This document shows, piece by piece, positions 1 through 7,095 of a stretch of DNA of 21,315 nt. Origin of the DNA: CAZKTO01 sp964555685 (GTDB lineage Bacteria; Chloroflexota; Dehalococcoidia; SHYB01); the NCBI GenBank assembly GCA_964555685.1, contig CAZKTO010000057.1, positions 1-21,315 of the forward strand. The letters run 5' to 3'. How positions within the stretch are numbered: position 1 is the first letter of the stretch; the number at the start of each line of letters is the position of its first letter. The notes beneath the pieces were generated by a model, which saw only the letters and a program-made list of their open reading frames with translations, was not told the DNA's origin and did no database searches. The translations under genes and the position numbers were made by a program.

Positions 1-341
1 AACCTGGCCGTCGCCTACGGGGAGGCCGGCCGGCACGCCGAGGCCATCCCCCTGCTGGAGCGGACCCTGGCGGCGCGGAGCGGGTGCTGGGGCCGGAGCA
101 TCCGGGCACCCTGACGAGCCGGAGCAACCTGGCCGCCGCCTACCAGGAGGCCGGCCGGCACGCCGAGGCCATCCCCCTGCACGAAAAGACGCTGGCGGCG
201 CGGGAGCGGGTGCTGGGGCCGGAGCATCCGGACACGCTGCTCAGCCGGAACAACCTGGCCAGCGCCTACCGCCAGGCGGGCCGCCCAGGAGACGCGGAAC
301 GTCTCATGAAGGACGACTCGCCCTCTCCCTCACCCGCTTGA
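1..341 (+). pseudogene. TPR-repeat protein, 3' part, with a one-base frameshift
   Basis: This is the C-terminal end of a tetratricopeptide-repeat protein of the kinesin-light-chain type (42-residue units with the signature LGPEHPDTL...NNLA.AY...GR..EA). Such repeats bind proteins; no enzymatic domain is visible here. The DNA is itself a tandem repeat: the unit beginning AACCTGGCC starts at 1, 126 and 252. The first period is therefore 125 bases and the second 126. The missing base is a G near 77-78 (GCGCGGAGC against GCGCGGGAGC in the next unit). As written, the first unit runs into a stop at 112-114, while the following units read in another frame to the stop at 339-341. The last residues, DDSPSPSPA, come from the start of a G/C-rich intergenic repeat. 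The 5' end lies outside the window. The frameshift may be real decay or an assembly error in near-identical repeats. Confidence 0.72.
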
Positions 342-601
342 GGGAGCGTCCCCCCCTTCCCTGCGAGGGGCCTTGCCCAGAAACTCTCTCCCCCTCGACG
401 GGGGAGAGTTGGAGAGAGGGTGATTCCGGCCCCCTCTCTTTCTGTTCCTCTCCCTCCAGGGGAGAGGAATGGATGCGCCCACCCCGACGAGTCGGGGCGA
501 CTTTTGAGGCAAAGCCCCTCCGAGGGAAGGGGCCGATACGTTGAGTGATAGGAAGGGAGTCGTCCCTCTCCTTGCAGGAGAGGGAACGAGGGAGAGGTAA
601 C
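342..601. repeat. Cluster of hairpin-forming intergenic repeats
   Basis: No gene is supported in these 260 bases. At least four perfect stem-loops are visible: 386-394 with 400-408 (9 bp), 445-454 with 460-469 (10 bp), 482-488 with 491-497 (CCCCGAC/GTCGGGG), and 563-572 with 576-585 (10 bp). A non-palindromic repeat at 352-379 (CCCCCTTCC, five variable bases, AGGGGCCTTGCCCA) recurs at 19152-19179 and, inverted, at 21288-21315. The CCCCGAC hairpin recurs at 13806-13821. None is followed by a T run, so they do not look like standard intrinsic terminators. Confidence 0.75.
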
Positions 602-1021
602 ATGCCCGTCATCGGATTCGACCACGTCTCCTACCCCACCGGCGACCCGGAGCGCTTCCTGGACTTCTACAAGCGCCTGGGGTTCACGATCCTGGGCGAG
701 GAGCGCTGGCGCCGCCGCGAGAGCCCCATCTTCTCCGTCCAAGTGAGCCCCAACAACATCATCAACGTGCATCCGGCGCCCTTCCTCCCGCCGCCGCACC
801 TGCGGGGCGACGGCGCCCGCCCCGGCTGCGCCGACTACTGCTTCGTGTGGCAGGGCACGATGCAGGAGGCGCTGGAGATGCTGCAGCGCGCCGGCGTCAA
901 GCCCGTCGAGGGGCCGGTCCCTCGCACGGGCGGCCGCGCCGCCGGCGCCGCGCGCTCTCAGAGCGTCTACATCAAGGACCCCGACGGCAACCTGCTGGAG
1001 TTCATGGTGTACGAGAAGTAG
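602..1021 (+). CDS. VOC (glyoxalase/bleomycin-resistance fold) family protein
   Basis: This 139-residue protein has the layout of a single vicinal-oxygen-chelate unit pair. It opens with IGFDHVSYPTGDPERFLDFY (start of the first beta-alpha-beta-beta-beta module) and closes with the second-module signature SVYIKDPDGNLLEFMVYEK. The expected metal ligands are visible as His8, His57 (NVHP) and Glu133 (LLEF), so a divalent metal site is plausible. Family members include lyases, dioxygenases, epimerases and resistance proteins; the substrate cannot be told from sequence. I chose ATG 602 because GGGAGAGG lies just upstream (590-597) and family homology begins at residue 4; an earlier in-frame start at 545 would translate the hairpin repeat. 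The next genes act on CoA esters or small acids, so a catabolic role is plausible. Confidence 0.85.
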   Translation: MPVIGFDHVSYPTGDPERFLDFYKRLGFTILGEERWRRRESPIFSVQVSPNNIINVHPAPFLPPPHLRGDGARPGCADYCFVWQGTMQEALEMLQRAGVKPVEGPVPRTGGRAAGAARSQSVYIKDPDGNLLEFMVYEK

Positions 1022-1222
1022 CCTCACCCCTAGCCCCTCTCCACGTACGTGGAGAGGGGCCGCCCGTCGGTGGGCCGGGGGTTAGGGTCGGTCCTGCCAC
1101 CGAAGGTTTGGCATCCTGTGCAGTCCTCACTGCCCTCTCCCCCGTCCCCTCTCCGGCACGGAGAGGGGCGCACCGTATTCCCCCTTCCCTCGCAGGGAAG
1201 GGGGCCGGGGGTTAGGGCTCTG
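1022..1222. repeat. Intergenic palindromic repeats between VOC and crotonase genes
   Basis: Three consecutive palindromes fill this spacer: 1034-1046 with 1047-1059 (perfect, no loop), 1146-1155 with 1159-1168, and 1180-1190 with 1194-1204. Two of them are followed by the shoulder GCCGGGGGTTAGG (near 1074-1086 and 1204-1216). This shows that the same repeat type is inserted more than once in one orientation. Confidence 0.7.
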
Positions 1223-1251
1223 TGGATGGTTCTCTTCTCCTGTGCTATAGT
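1223..1251 (+). promoter_or_regulatory. Putative extended -10 promoter for the crotonase gene
   Basis: TGC-TATAGT at 1243-1251 is an extended -10 element. The hexamer 17 bases upstream (TGGATG, 1223-1228) matches the -35 consensus at only three positions. The site lies 30 bases before the GTG start and just outside the hairpin repeats. Confidence 0.45.
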
Positions 1252-1280
1252 CGCACCGACCTTACCCAGGACTGCGTGAC

Positions 1281-2075
1281 GTGCCCTTCGAGACCATCCT
1301 CTACGAGAGGCGCGACGGCGTCGCCACCATGACGCTGAACCGCCCCGAGAAGCTGAACACCCTCAATAGCGCCATGCGCCGCGAGATCCGCCAGGTCTTC
1401 CGCTCCATCGACGGCGATCCAGAGGTGCGCTGCCTCCTCATCACCGGCGCGGGCGACCGCGCCTTCTGCGCCGGCGCCGACCAGACGGAGCGCGCCACCG
1501 GCGGCGCCATCCCCCTGGACGAGATCCAGCGTCACCACCTGCACCCCAACGAGTCGACATCCAAGTACATCCAGGACGTCGAGAAGCCCATCGTCGTGGC
1601 GGTGAACGGCGTAGCGGCCGGCGGCGGGCTCGCCATGACCCTGGGCGCGGACGTCGCCATCGCCTCGGACCGGGCGCGGTTCCGCGTCGCCCATGCGGCC
1701 CTGGGCATCGCCGCCATGGACGCCCTGGGCTGGCTCCTGCCGAGGGCCGTCGGCGTCCAGCGCGCCTTCGAGATGTACGCCACCAACCGCATCGTCGAGG
1801 CCGTCGAGGCGGAGCGCATCGGCATCGTCTGCAGGGTGGCGCCCCACGACCACCTCATGGACGAGGCGATGGCCCTGGCCCGCGCCATCGCCGATGGCCC
1901 GCCCATCGGCATGCGCATGACCAAGAAAGCGGTCCTGCGCAGCCACACGCACACGCTCGAGGAGTACCTGGAGTTCGAGCGCCTCGCCTACCAGAACACC
2001 TACTTCTCCGAGGACTCCAAGGAGGCCCGGCGCGCCTTCCTGGAGAAGCGCCCGCCGAAGTTCACCGGACGATAG
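1281..2075 (+). CDS. Enoyl-CoA hydratase/isomerase (crotonase) family protein lacking both hydratase glutamates
   Basis: The 264-residue protein matches crotonase length and order: MTLNRPEKLNTLNS (15-30), the oxyanion-hole segment AFCAGAD (61-67), the second oxyanion loop NGVAAGGGLAM (109-119), and a C-terminal helix ending KRPPKFTGR. Crotonases act on acyl-CoA thioesters. In rat mitochondrial enoyl-CoA hydratase the catalytic residues are Glu144 (in GGGCELAM) and Glu164 (in QPEILLG). By my alignment these are Gly116 and His138 here, so simple hydration is unlikely. Isomerase, hydrolase, dehalogenase or lyase activity is possible. GTG 1281 is the start that gives the normal family N-terminus; AGGA at 1267-1270 is a weak ribosome-binding site. 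The SDR gene 155 bases downstream and the CoA transferases further on suggest CoA-thioester catabolism. Confidence 0.88.
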   Translation: MPFETILYERRDGVATMTLNRPEKLNTLNSAMRREIRQVFRSIDGDPEVRCLLITGAGDRAFCAGADQTERATGGAIPLDEIQRHHLHPNESTSKYIQDVEKPIVVAVNGVAAGGGLAMTLGADVAIASDRARFRVAHAALGIAAMDALGWLLPRAVGVQRAFEMYATNRIVEAVEAERIGIVCRVAPHDHLMDEAMALARAIADGPPIGMRMTKKAVLRSHTHTLEEYLEFERLAYQNTYFSEDSKEARRAFLEKRPPKFTGR

Positions 2076-2115
2076 GCAGCGGAGCTCAGCGTGGGTGCAC
2101 GTACGCAGGCGATGA

Positions 2116-2210
2116 GTCCAGAGAAGGGGATCTCCCCTTCTCTGGCAGGGGTTTGGGGGTGTCCCCCAGAGTTTTCTTCCTCCCCCTCTCCCGTCCGGGA
2201 GAGGGGGTCA
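2116..2210. repeat. Three-hairpin composite repeat, copy 1
   Basis: Three stem-loops follow one another: 2118-2130 with 2133-2145 (13 bp, 2-nt loop), TGGGGG 2154-2159 with CCCCCA 2163-2168, and 2182-2193 with 2196-2207 (12 bp). A related element with the same three hairpins lies at 12429-12522. The shoulder GGGGGTGAGGG (2211-2220) then runs into the start region of the SDR gene. Confidence 0.8.
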
Positions 2211-2230
2211 GGGGGTGAGGGCAAAACGCT

Positions 2231-3112
2231 GTGAAGGTCGCATTCATCACCGGCGCCAGCCGGGGCATCGGCAAGGCCATCTGCGCCCATCTGGCGCTGC
2301 GCGGCTACTCCATCGCCGTCACCGCCCGCTCCGTCCAGGACCGCGACGTCACGCCCTACCCCGGCACCATCATGGAGACGGCGAACCTCGTCGAGTCGCT
2401 GGGCGGGCGCGCTCTCCCCATCCGCTGCGACGTCGAGAGCCCCGCCGACCTGCGCGACGCCGTCCAGCGGACGCTGGATGCGTTCGGGCGCATCGATCTC
2501 CTCATCAACAACGCCCGCTACGAGGGACCGGCCCACTGGGACCCCTTCACCCAGACCGATTGGAAAGAGGTCGAGCGCCTGATCAGCACCAACTATCGCG
2601 GGCCCATGCTCCTCTGTCACCTGGTCGTGCCGCGGATGGTCGAGCAGGGCGGCGGCGTCATTATCCACATCGCCTCACGCTCGGCGCAGGCCGAGAACCC
2701 CAACATGCCGGGCAAGGGCAGCACCAGCCTCTTCTACCCGTCGTCCAAGGCCGGCCTGGACCGCATGGCCGTGGGGCTGGCCAAGGAGGTCCGAACGAAC
2801 GGCATCGCCGTCATCGGGCTCAGCCCCGGCGCGACGCTCACCGAGCGGGCCACCGCCGGCAGCGAGACCTACGGCTACGACCTCTCCCGCCGCCACTCGG
2901 TCCACGTGCCCGCCGCCGCCCTCGACCTCCTCGTCCACTGCCCTGACCCGCTGGTCTTCACCGGCCGCGTGCTGGAGGCGCCCGACTTCGTCCGCGAGCA
3001 CTTCCTCATGGAGCCCGAAGAGATGGAAACACCCTTCCGGCCCGGCCAGCTCTACGACCCCTACAAGGAGCCCTACTGGCTGCGGCGGCTCCGCGACGCC
3101 GCTCGCGGGTAG
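2231..3112 (+). CDS. SDR family NAD(P)-dependent oxidoreductase
   Basis: This 293-residue protein is a classical short-chain dehydrogenase/reductase. It has the Rossmann cofactor motif TGASRGIG (7-14), the NNAR variant of the NNAG structural motif (93-96), a serine in IASRS (149 or 151), and the catalytic pair Tyr169/Lys173 in YPSSK. SPGATLTE near 198-205 matches the conserved PG segment after the active site. It is somewhat longer than the usual 250 residues because of an insertion after the first beta-alpha unit (DRDVTPYPGTIMET) and a tail of about 40 residues rich in Pro and acidic residues. The substrate is unknown. The start is GTG 2231; purine-rich GGGGGTGAGGGCA (2211-2223) from the preceding repeat is the only Shine-Dalgarno-like sequence. 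It lies between the crotonase and the amidohydrolases on the same strand. Confidence 0.9.
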   Translation: MKVAFITGASRGIGKAICAHLALRGYSIAVTARSVQDRDVTPYPGTIMETANLVESLGGRALPIRCDVESPADLRDAVQRTLDAFGRIDLLINNARYEGPAHWDPFTQTDWKEVERLISTNYRGPMLLCHLVVPRMVEQGGGVIIHIASRSAQAENPNMPGKGSTSLFYPSSKAGLDRMAVGLAKEVRTNGIAVIGLSPGATLTERATAGSETYGYDLSRRHSVHVPAAALDLLVHCPDPLVFTGRVLEAPDFVREHFLMEPEEMETPFRPGQLYDPYKEPYWLRRLRDAARG

Positions 3113-3187
3113 AGGGCTGCGCCTCAGTTTTTCTGGACGAGGCAACGCAACTTGCACACGCAACATGGGGATGAGGGCAGACACACC

Positions 3188-4375
3188 ATGGGTCGCTTCG
3201 GCTATCACGTCATCGACGCCGACGGGCACGTCTTCGAGACGAACGCCATGTACCAGCTCTTCGTCAAGGAGTACCTGCCCAAGGAGCGGGGCCGCCAGCT
3301 GGCCTCTCTGGTGCAGCGGGCCCAGGATCGCTACGGCGCCGGCGCCAGCGTCTCCACGCCGCACATCTGGGGCGTCGAGGGCAAGGTCCCGGTCATCACG
3401 CGCAACCGGCCCTTGGGCCTCCCCGACGCGCCCAGCGTCCCCGAGTACGCCAATGCGGGCGCCAATGCGGGCGCCAAGGCCGGCACCGAGGCGTTCAAAG
3501 ACATGCTCGACGGCCAGGGCCGCCTGCGTGACATGGACCTCGAGGGGATCGACGTCTCCGTCGTCTACCCCTCGTCCCTCGCCTCCTTCTGCGCCGTCCA
3601 GGACACGGGGCTGGAGACGGCCATCTACGAGGCGTACAACCGCTGGTGCGCCGACTACGCTGCGGCCGGCCCCGCGCGCATCAAGTATGTCGCCGTCGTC
3701 AACATGCGCGACATCGAGGCCGGCGTCGCCGAGGTCCATCGCGCCGCCGAGAGCGATGCGACCGCCGGCATCTACCTCCAGACGCACACGGCCCAGCACC
3801 AGCTCGACCAGCCCTGCTTCGACCCCATCTGGCGCGCCGCGGAGGAGACCGATCTCCCCGTGGCCATCCACCACGCCAGCGCCGCGCTGCCGCCCTACGG
3901 CCTCGGCGTCTTCGACCTCGGTGGCTCCTGGTGGCTCCAGCACGCGGCCAGCAACCCCTGGGAGCAGATGCGCGCCATCGCCACGACGGTGGGCGGCGGC
4001 GTCTTCGAGCGCTTCACCAGGCTGCGCGCCGTCTTCCTGGAGGCCGGCTGCGGCTGGCTCCCCTACTGGCTCGACCGCTTGGACGAGCACCACGAGCTCA
4101 TGCCCTACTCCGTGCCGCGCATGAAGCGCACGGCGTCCGAGCTGTTCCAGACGGGCCGCCTCTTCATCTCCTTCGAGCCCGACGAGCGCATGCTCCCCTC
4201 GGCCTTGAAGCGCGTGGGCGAGGACGTGGTCGTCTTTGCCTCCGACTACCCGCACTTCGATGGCAAGTTCCCCAACGCCGTCAAGCTCGTGGCCGGACGG
4301 ACGGACATCACGAGCGAGCAGAAGCGCAAGGTCCTGGGCGAGAATGCCAAGCGCCTCTACCCGCGCCTGGCGTGA
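3188..4375 (+). CDS. Amidohydrolase-2 family metal-dependent hydrolase/decarboxylase, paralogue 1
   Basis: This 395-residue protein belongs to the amidohydrolase-2 (ACMSD-like) TIM-barrel family, which hydrolyses or decarboxylates small, often aromatic, acids using a metal. Visible landmarks are VIDADGHVFE (Asp10, His14, the strand-1 metal site), AIHHAS (His228/229), EAGCGWLP (Glu285) and FASDYPHFDGKFPN with the metal Asp353. ATG 3188 is chosen over an upstream in-frame start at 3152 because both downstream paralogues begin at the equivalent residue, and because GATGAGGGCA lies just before it, as before paralogue 3. An in-frame 12-base duplication (3449-3460 and 3461-3472) adds ANAG and helps explain its slightly greater length. 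It is the first of three tandem copies. Confidence 0.9.
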   Translation: MGRFGYHVIDADGHVFETNAMYQLFVKEYLPKERGRQLASLVQRAQDRYGAGASVSTPHIWGVEGKVPVITRNRPLGLPDAPSVPEYANAGANAGAKAGTEAFKDMLDGQGRLRDMDLEGIDVSVVYPSSLASFCAVQDTGLETAIYEAYNRWCADYAAAGPARIKYVAVVNMRDIEAGVAEVHRAAESDATAGIYLQTHTAQHQLDQPCFDPIWRAAEETDLPVAIHHASAALPPYGLGVFDLGGSWWLQHAASNPWEQMRAIATTVGGGVFERFTRLRAVFLEAGCGWLPYWLDRLDEHHELMPYSVPRMKRTASELFQTGRLFISFEPDERMLPSALKRVGEDVVVFASDYPHFDGKFPNAVKLVAGRTDITSEQKRKVLGENAKRLYPRLA

Positions 4376-4456
4376 GCGGAGGTTCGTCGGCAATCTTTGA
4401 CACCGACATTCCTTCCCCCTCTCCTCACGGGAGAGGGGGCTTAGGGGGGAGAGGTC
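4376..4456. repeat. Duplicated spacer with hairpin between amidohydrolase copies 1 and 2
   Basis: The sequence after the stop (GCGGAGGTTCGTCGGCAAT) is repeated after copy 2 at 5627-5645. It is followed by a 10-bp hairpin, 4415-4424 with 4430-4439. The G-rich downstream shoulder (4439-4453) supplies the Shine-Dalgarno-like GGGGGGAGAGG directly upstream of the ATG at 4457. Confidence 0.75.
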
Positions 4457-5626
4457 ATGTCCCGCTTCGGTTACCGCGTCATCGACGTCGATGGGCACAT
4501 CTTCGAGAGCCAGGAGATGTACCAGCGCTTCCTGGGCTCCTACCTCGAGCGCCCGTACCGCGCCGCGCTCGAGGAGATGATGCGCCTGAGCACGGACCCG
4601 GCCACGGGCCAGGTCATGACCCCCAGCCTCTGGACCCACAAGGGCGGCGGACCCAAGGCCAACCGGGCGCGAGCCCTGGGCGGCGTCGAGCCGGGGATCG
4701 ACCGGCGCGAACGCGGCGAGGGCCGCAAGACCGGCACCCGCGCCGCCATCGATGTCCTGGACCCGTCCCTGCGCCTCCTCGACATGGACCAGGAGGGGAT
4801 CGACGTGGCCGTCATCTTCCCCAGCGCCCTCATCGGCTTCTGCGGCCTCGACGACCGCGACCTCGAGGCGGCCCTCTATCGCTCCTACAACCGCTTCATG
4901 CACGACTTCTGCCTCCGCGACCCCCAGCGCCTCAAGTACGTCGCCGTCGTCCCCATGCGCGATCTCCCCGCCGGCGTCGCCGAGACCCGCCGCGTCGCGC
5001 CCGAGCGGACCGTCGCCGGGCTCTACATCCAGACGCACATGGACGGCAAGCAGATCGACCACCCGGCCTTCTACCCGCTCTGGGCCGAGGCGATGGAGAG
5101 CCGCCTCGCCATCGCCGTCCACCACGGCAGCGCCGGCCTTCCTCCGTGGGGCCTGGGCGTCTTCGAGATGGGCGGCAACTGGTTCCAGCAGCACGCCTCG
5201 GTCTTTCTCTATGAGCAGATGCGCGCCGTGGGCGTCGTCGTGGGCGGCGGGCTCCTCGCCAAGTTCCCCAGCCTCACCTTCGCCTTCCTGGAGTCCGGCT
5301 GCGGCTGGCTCCCCTTCTGGCTCGAGCGCCTGGACGAGCACTACGAGATGCTGCCCCGCTACGTGCCGCTCCTCGACCGCAAGCCCAGCGAGGCCTTTCT
5401 CGACGGGCGCTGCTTCATCTCCTTCGACCCCGGCGAGCCCATGCTCTCCGACGTGGTGGAGGCCCTCGGCGACCGGCAGCTCATCTACGCCTCCGACTAC
5501 CCCCACTTCGATTGCAAGTTCCCGGACAGCGTGCGTCTCGTCGTCGAGAACAACGCCCTCTCGGACGAGACCAAGGGCCGCATCCTGGGCGAGAACGCCC
5601 GGCGGTTCTACCCGCGGCTGGCGTGA
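4457..5626 (+). CDS. Amidohydrolase-2 family metal-dependent hydrolase/decarboxylase, paralogue 2
   Basis: The 389-residue protein is collinear with its two neighbours. It has VIDVDGHIFE at the N-terminus (Asp10, His14), DMDQEGIDVAVIFPS, AVHHGSAGLPPWGLGVF for the second histidine site, ESGCGWLPFWLERLDEHYE, and YASDYPHFDCKFPD for the terminal metal aspartate. All expected metal ligands are therefore present and it should be active. It differs from the others in the loop after the first barrel strands (a charged RRERGEGRKTGTRAA stretch), a region likely to shape the substrate pocket. The start ATG 4457 has GGGAGAGG immediately upstream. Same-strand spacing of about 80 bases to each neighbour fits co-transcription, although hairpins lie in both gaps. 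Confidence 0.9.
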   Translation: MSRFGYRVIDVDGHIFESQEMYQRFLGSYLERPYRAALEEMMRLSTDPATGQVMTPSLWTHKGGGPKANRARALGGVEPGIDRRERGEGRKTGTRAAIDVLDPSLRLLDMDQEGIDVAVIFPSALIGFCGLDDRDLEAALYRSYNRFMHDFCLRDPQRLKYVAVVPMRDLPAGVAETRRVAPERTVAGLYIQTHMDGKQIDHPAFYPLWAEAMESRLAIAVHHGSAGLPPWGLGVFEMGGNWFQQHASVFLYEQMRAVGVVVGGGLLAKFPSLTFAFLESGCGWLPFWLERLDEHYEMLPRYVPLLDRKPSEAFLDGRCFISFDPGEPMLSDVVEALGDRQLIYASDYPHFDCKFPDSVRLVVENNALSDETKGRILGENARRFYPRLA

Positions 5627-5710
5627 GCGGAGGTTCGTCGGCAATTACCATTCCTTCCCCCTTCTCCCGACACGGGAGAAGGGGGCCAGGGGGATGAGGG
5701 CAGGCACACC
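5627..5710. repeat. Duplicated spacer with hairpin between amidohydrolase copies 2 and 3
   Basis: The first 19 bases repeat those after copy 1 (4376-4394). A 12-bp hairpin follows (5657-5668 with 5674-5685). The segment GGATGAGGGCAGGCACACC directly before ATG 5711 is nearly the same as that before copy 1 (GGATGAGGGCAGACACACC, 3169-3187). This shows that flanking DNA was duplicated along with the genes. Confidence 0.8.
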
Positions 5711-6886
5711 ATGGGCCGTTACGGCTTCCACGTCATCGACTCCGACGCCCACATCTTCGAGACCCTCGACATGTGGCGCCAGATGGCCGCCGACTTCATG
5801 CCCCGAGCCGATGCCGCCCAGCTCCGGGCCGTCATCCGCGAGTTCGAGGAGCGCAACCCGGACTACGACCCTCGCCGCCAGGTGCACCTCTGGCAGATGC
5901 GCTCCAAGCTGACGGTGCTGCCGCGCTACCGGCCCCTGGGCCTCTACGACGGCTCCCAGCAGGTCGTCTTCGATGAAGGAGGGCGCCACTGGGAGGCCAA
6001 GGGCGCCTGGGCGCCGCTGGACCCCGAGGCCCGCCTCATCGACATGGACGCCGAGGGGATCGACGTCGCGGTCATCTTCCCCAGCGGCGTCGCCGCCTGG
6101 TGCGCCGCGGACGACGCCGGGCTCGAGTCAGCCGTCTACCCCGCCTACAATCGCTGGATGGCCCGCTACTGCCAGACGGCGCCGGCGCGGTTCAAGTACG
6201 TCGCCGTCGTCTCCATGCGCGATATCGATGCGGCCGTGCGCGAGCTGCGCCGCGCCGCAAAGGACCCCAACATGGCGGGCGTCTACCTCCAGACCCACAC
6301 GGACGCGCGCCTCCTGGACCATCCCGGCTTCGCGCCCCTCTGGGACGCGGCCCAGGAGCTGGACCTGCCCATCGACGTCCACAAGGCCAGCTCGGCGCTG
6401 CCTCCCTACGGCCAGGGCGCGCTCGACGCCCGCGGCAACCGCTTCCTCCAGCACGCCTCGGGCAACCCGTACGAGCAGATGCGCGCCATCGCGTGCATGA
6501 CCGGCGCCGGCGTCTTCGAGCGCTACCCCAGGCTGCGCGCCGCCTACCTCGAGGCCGGCTGCGGCTGGCTCCCCTTCTGGCTCGAGCGCCTGGACGAGCA
6601 CTTCCGCCTCATGCCCGAGTCGGTCCCCCTCCTCCACCGGGAGCCCAGCTCGTTCTTCAAGAGCGGCAACTGCTTCATCTCCTTCGACCCCGACGAGGCG
6701 ATGCTCCCCCACGTCGTCGAGTACGCCGGGGCCGGCCGGCTCGTCTACGCCTCCGACTACCCCCACTACGATGGCCGCTTCCCCAACTCGGTGAAGATCG
6801 TCGCCGAGCGCGCGGACCTCCCGCGGGAGGTCAAGGCGAGGCTGCTGGGCGAGAACGCGAAGGTCCTCTACCCGCGGCTGCGGTAG
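5711..6886 (+). CDS. Amidohydrolase-2 family metal-dependent hydrolase/decarboxylase, paralogue 3
   Basis: This 391-residue protein is the third tandem copy. The N-terminal metal motif is VIDSDAHIFE (Asp10, His14). The second site reads IDVHKASSALPPYG, so the His-His pair of copies 1 and 2 is His-Lys here. This is followed by EAGCGWLPFWLERLDEHFR and YASDYPHYDGRFPN. A conserved lysine in place of the second histidine could change metal number or substrate specificity; family members often keep only the first histidine, so activity is still expected. The start is ATG 5711, with GATGAGGGCAGG upstream. The three copies probably act on related substrates of one catabolic route, but the reaction cannot be named from sequence. 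Confidence 0.9.
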   Translation: MGRYGFHVIDSDAHIFETLDMWRQMAADFMPRADAAQLRAVIREFEERNPDYDPRRQVHLWQMRSKLTVLPRYRPLGLYDGSQQVVFDEGGRHWEAKGAWAPLDPEARLIDMDAEGIDVAVIFPSGVAAWCAADDAGLESAVYPAYNRWMARYCQTAPARFKYVAVVSMRDIDAAVRELRRAAKDPNMAGVYLQTHTDARLLDHPGFAPLWDAAQELDLPIDVHKASSALPPYGQGALDARGNRFLQHASGNPYEQMRAIACMTGAGVFERYPRLRAAYLEAGCGWLPFWLERLDEHFRLMPESVPLLHREPSSFFKSGNCFISFDPDEAMLPHVVEYAGAGRLVYASDYPHYDGRFPNSVKIVAERADLPREVKARLLGENAKVLYPRLR

Positions 6887-6933
6887 GCGCGACGCGGGAG
6901 CGGCCAACTCCCTCACCCCCCGCCCCCCTCCCA

Positions 6934-6992
6934 GTCTTCACCACAAAGACTCTAAGACTCTTCTTTGAGCCTTTGAGCCTTCGTGGTTGCCT
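6934..6992. repeat. A+T-richer imperfect palindrome inside a G-rich spacer
   Basis: CACCACAAAG at 6939-6948 pairs imperfectly (8 of 10) with CTTCGTGGTT at 6979-6988. Internal direct repeats (GACTCTAAGACTC and GAGCCTTTGAGCCTT) lie between. It interrupts C-rich and G-rich arms of another intergenic repeat, suggesting insertion of one repeat type into another. The rest of 6887-7095 holds only G/C-rich repeat sequence and a possible promoter. Confidence 0.5.
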
Positions 6993-7036
6993 TTCCACAT
7001 CTGGGGGTAGAGGGGGGCGTGGGGGTGAGGGCGCGA

Positions 7037-7065
7037 TTGCTGGGCCACTCCCGTTGTGATAGACT
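7037..7065 (+). promoter_or_regulatory. Weak candidate promoter for the IMPase-family gene
   Basis: TTGCTG (7037-7042) and TAGACT (7060-7065) are separated by 17 bases. They lie 30 bases before ATG 7096, just downstream of the G-rich repeat. Both boxes are imperfect. Confidence 0.3.
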
Positions 7066-7095
7066 CGCCCAGGTTCGACGCCGACCCCCATCGCC

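Noticed and set aside
342..601. Regular hairpin repeats taken as a possible CRISPR array
   Set aside because: Repeat units differ in sequence and spacing, there are no uniform spacers, and no cas gene is nearby.
2675..5644. A 989-codon minus-strand open frame across the first two amidohydrolase genes
   Set aside because: It is antisense to genes with clear catalytic motifs. Its composition (Val, Gly, Ala, Asp, His runs) is the mirror of G/C-biased codons, and no domain is visible.
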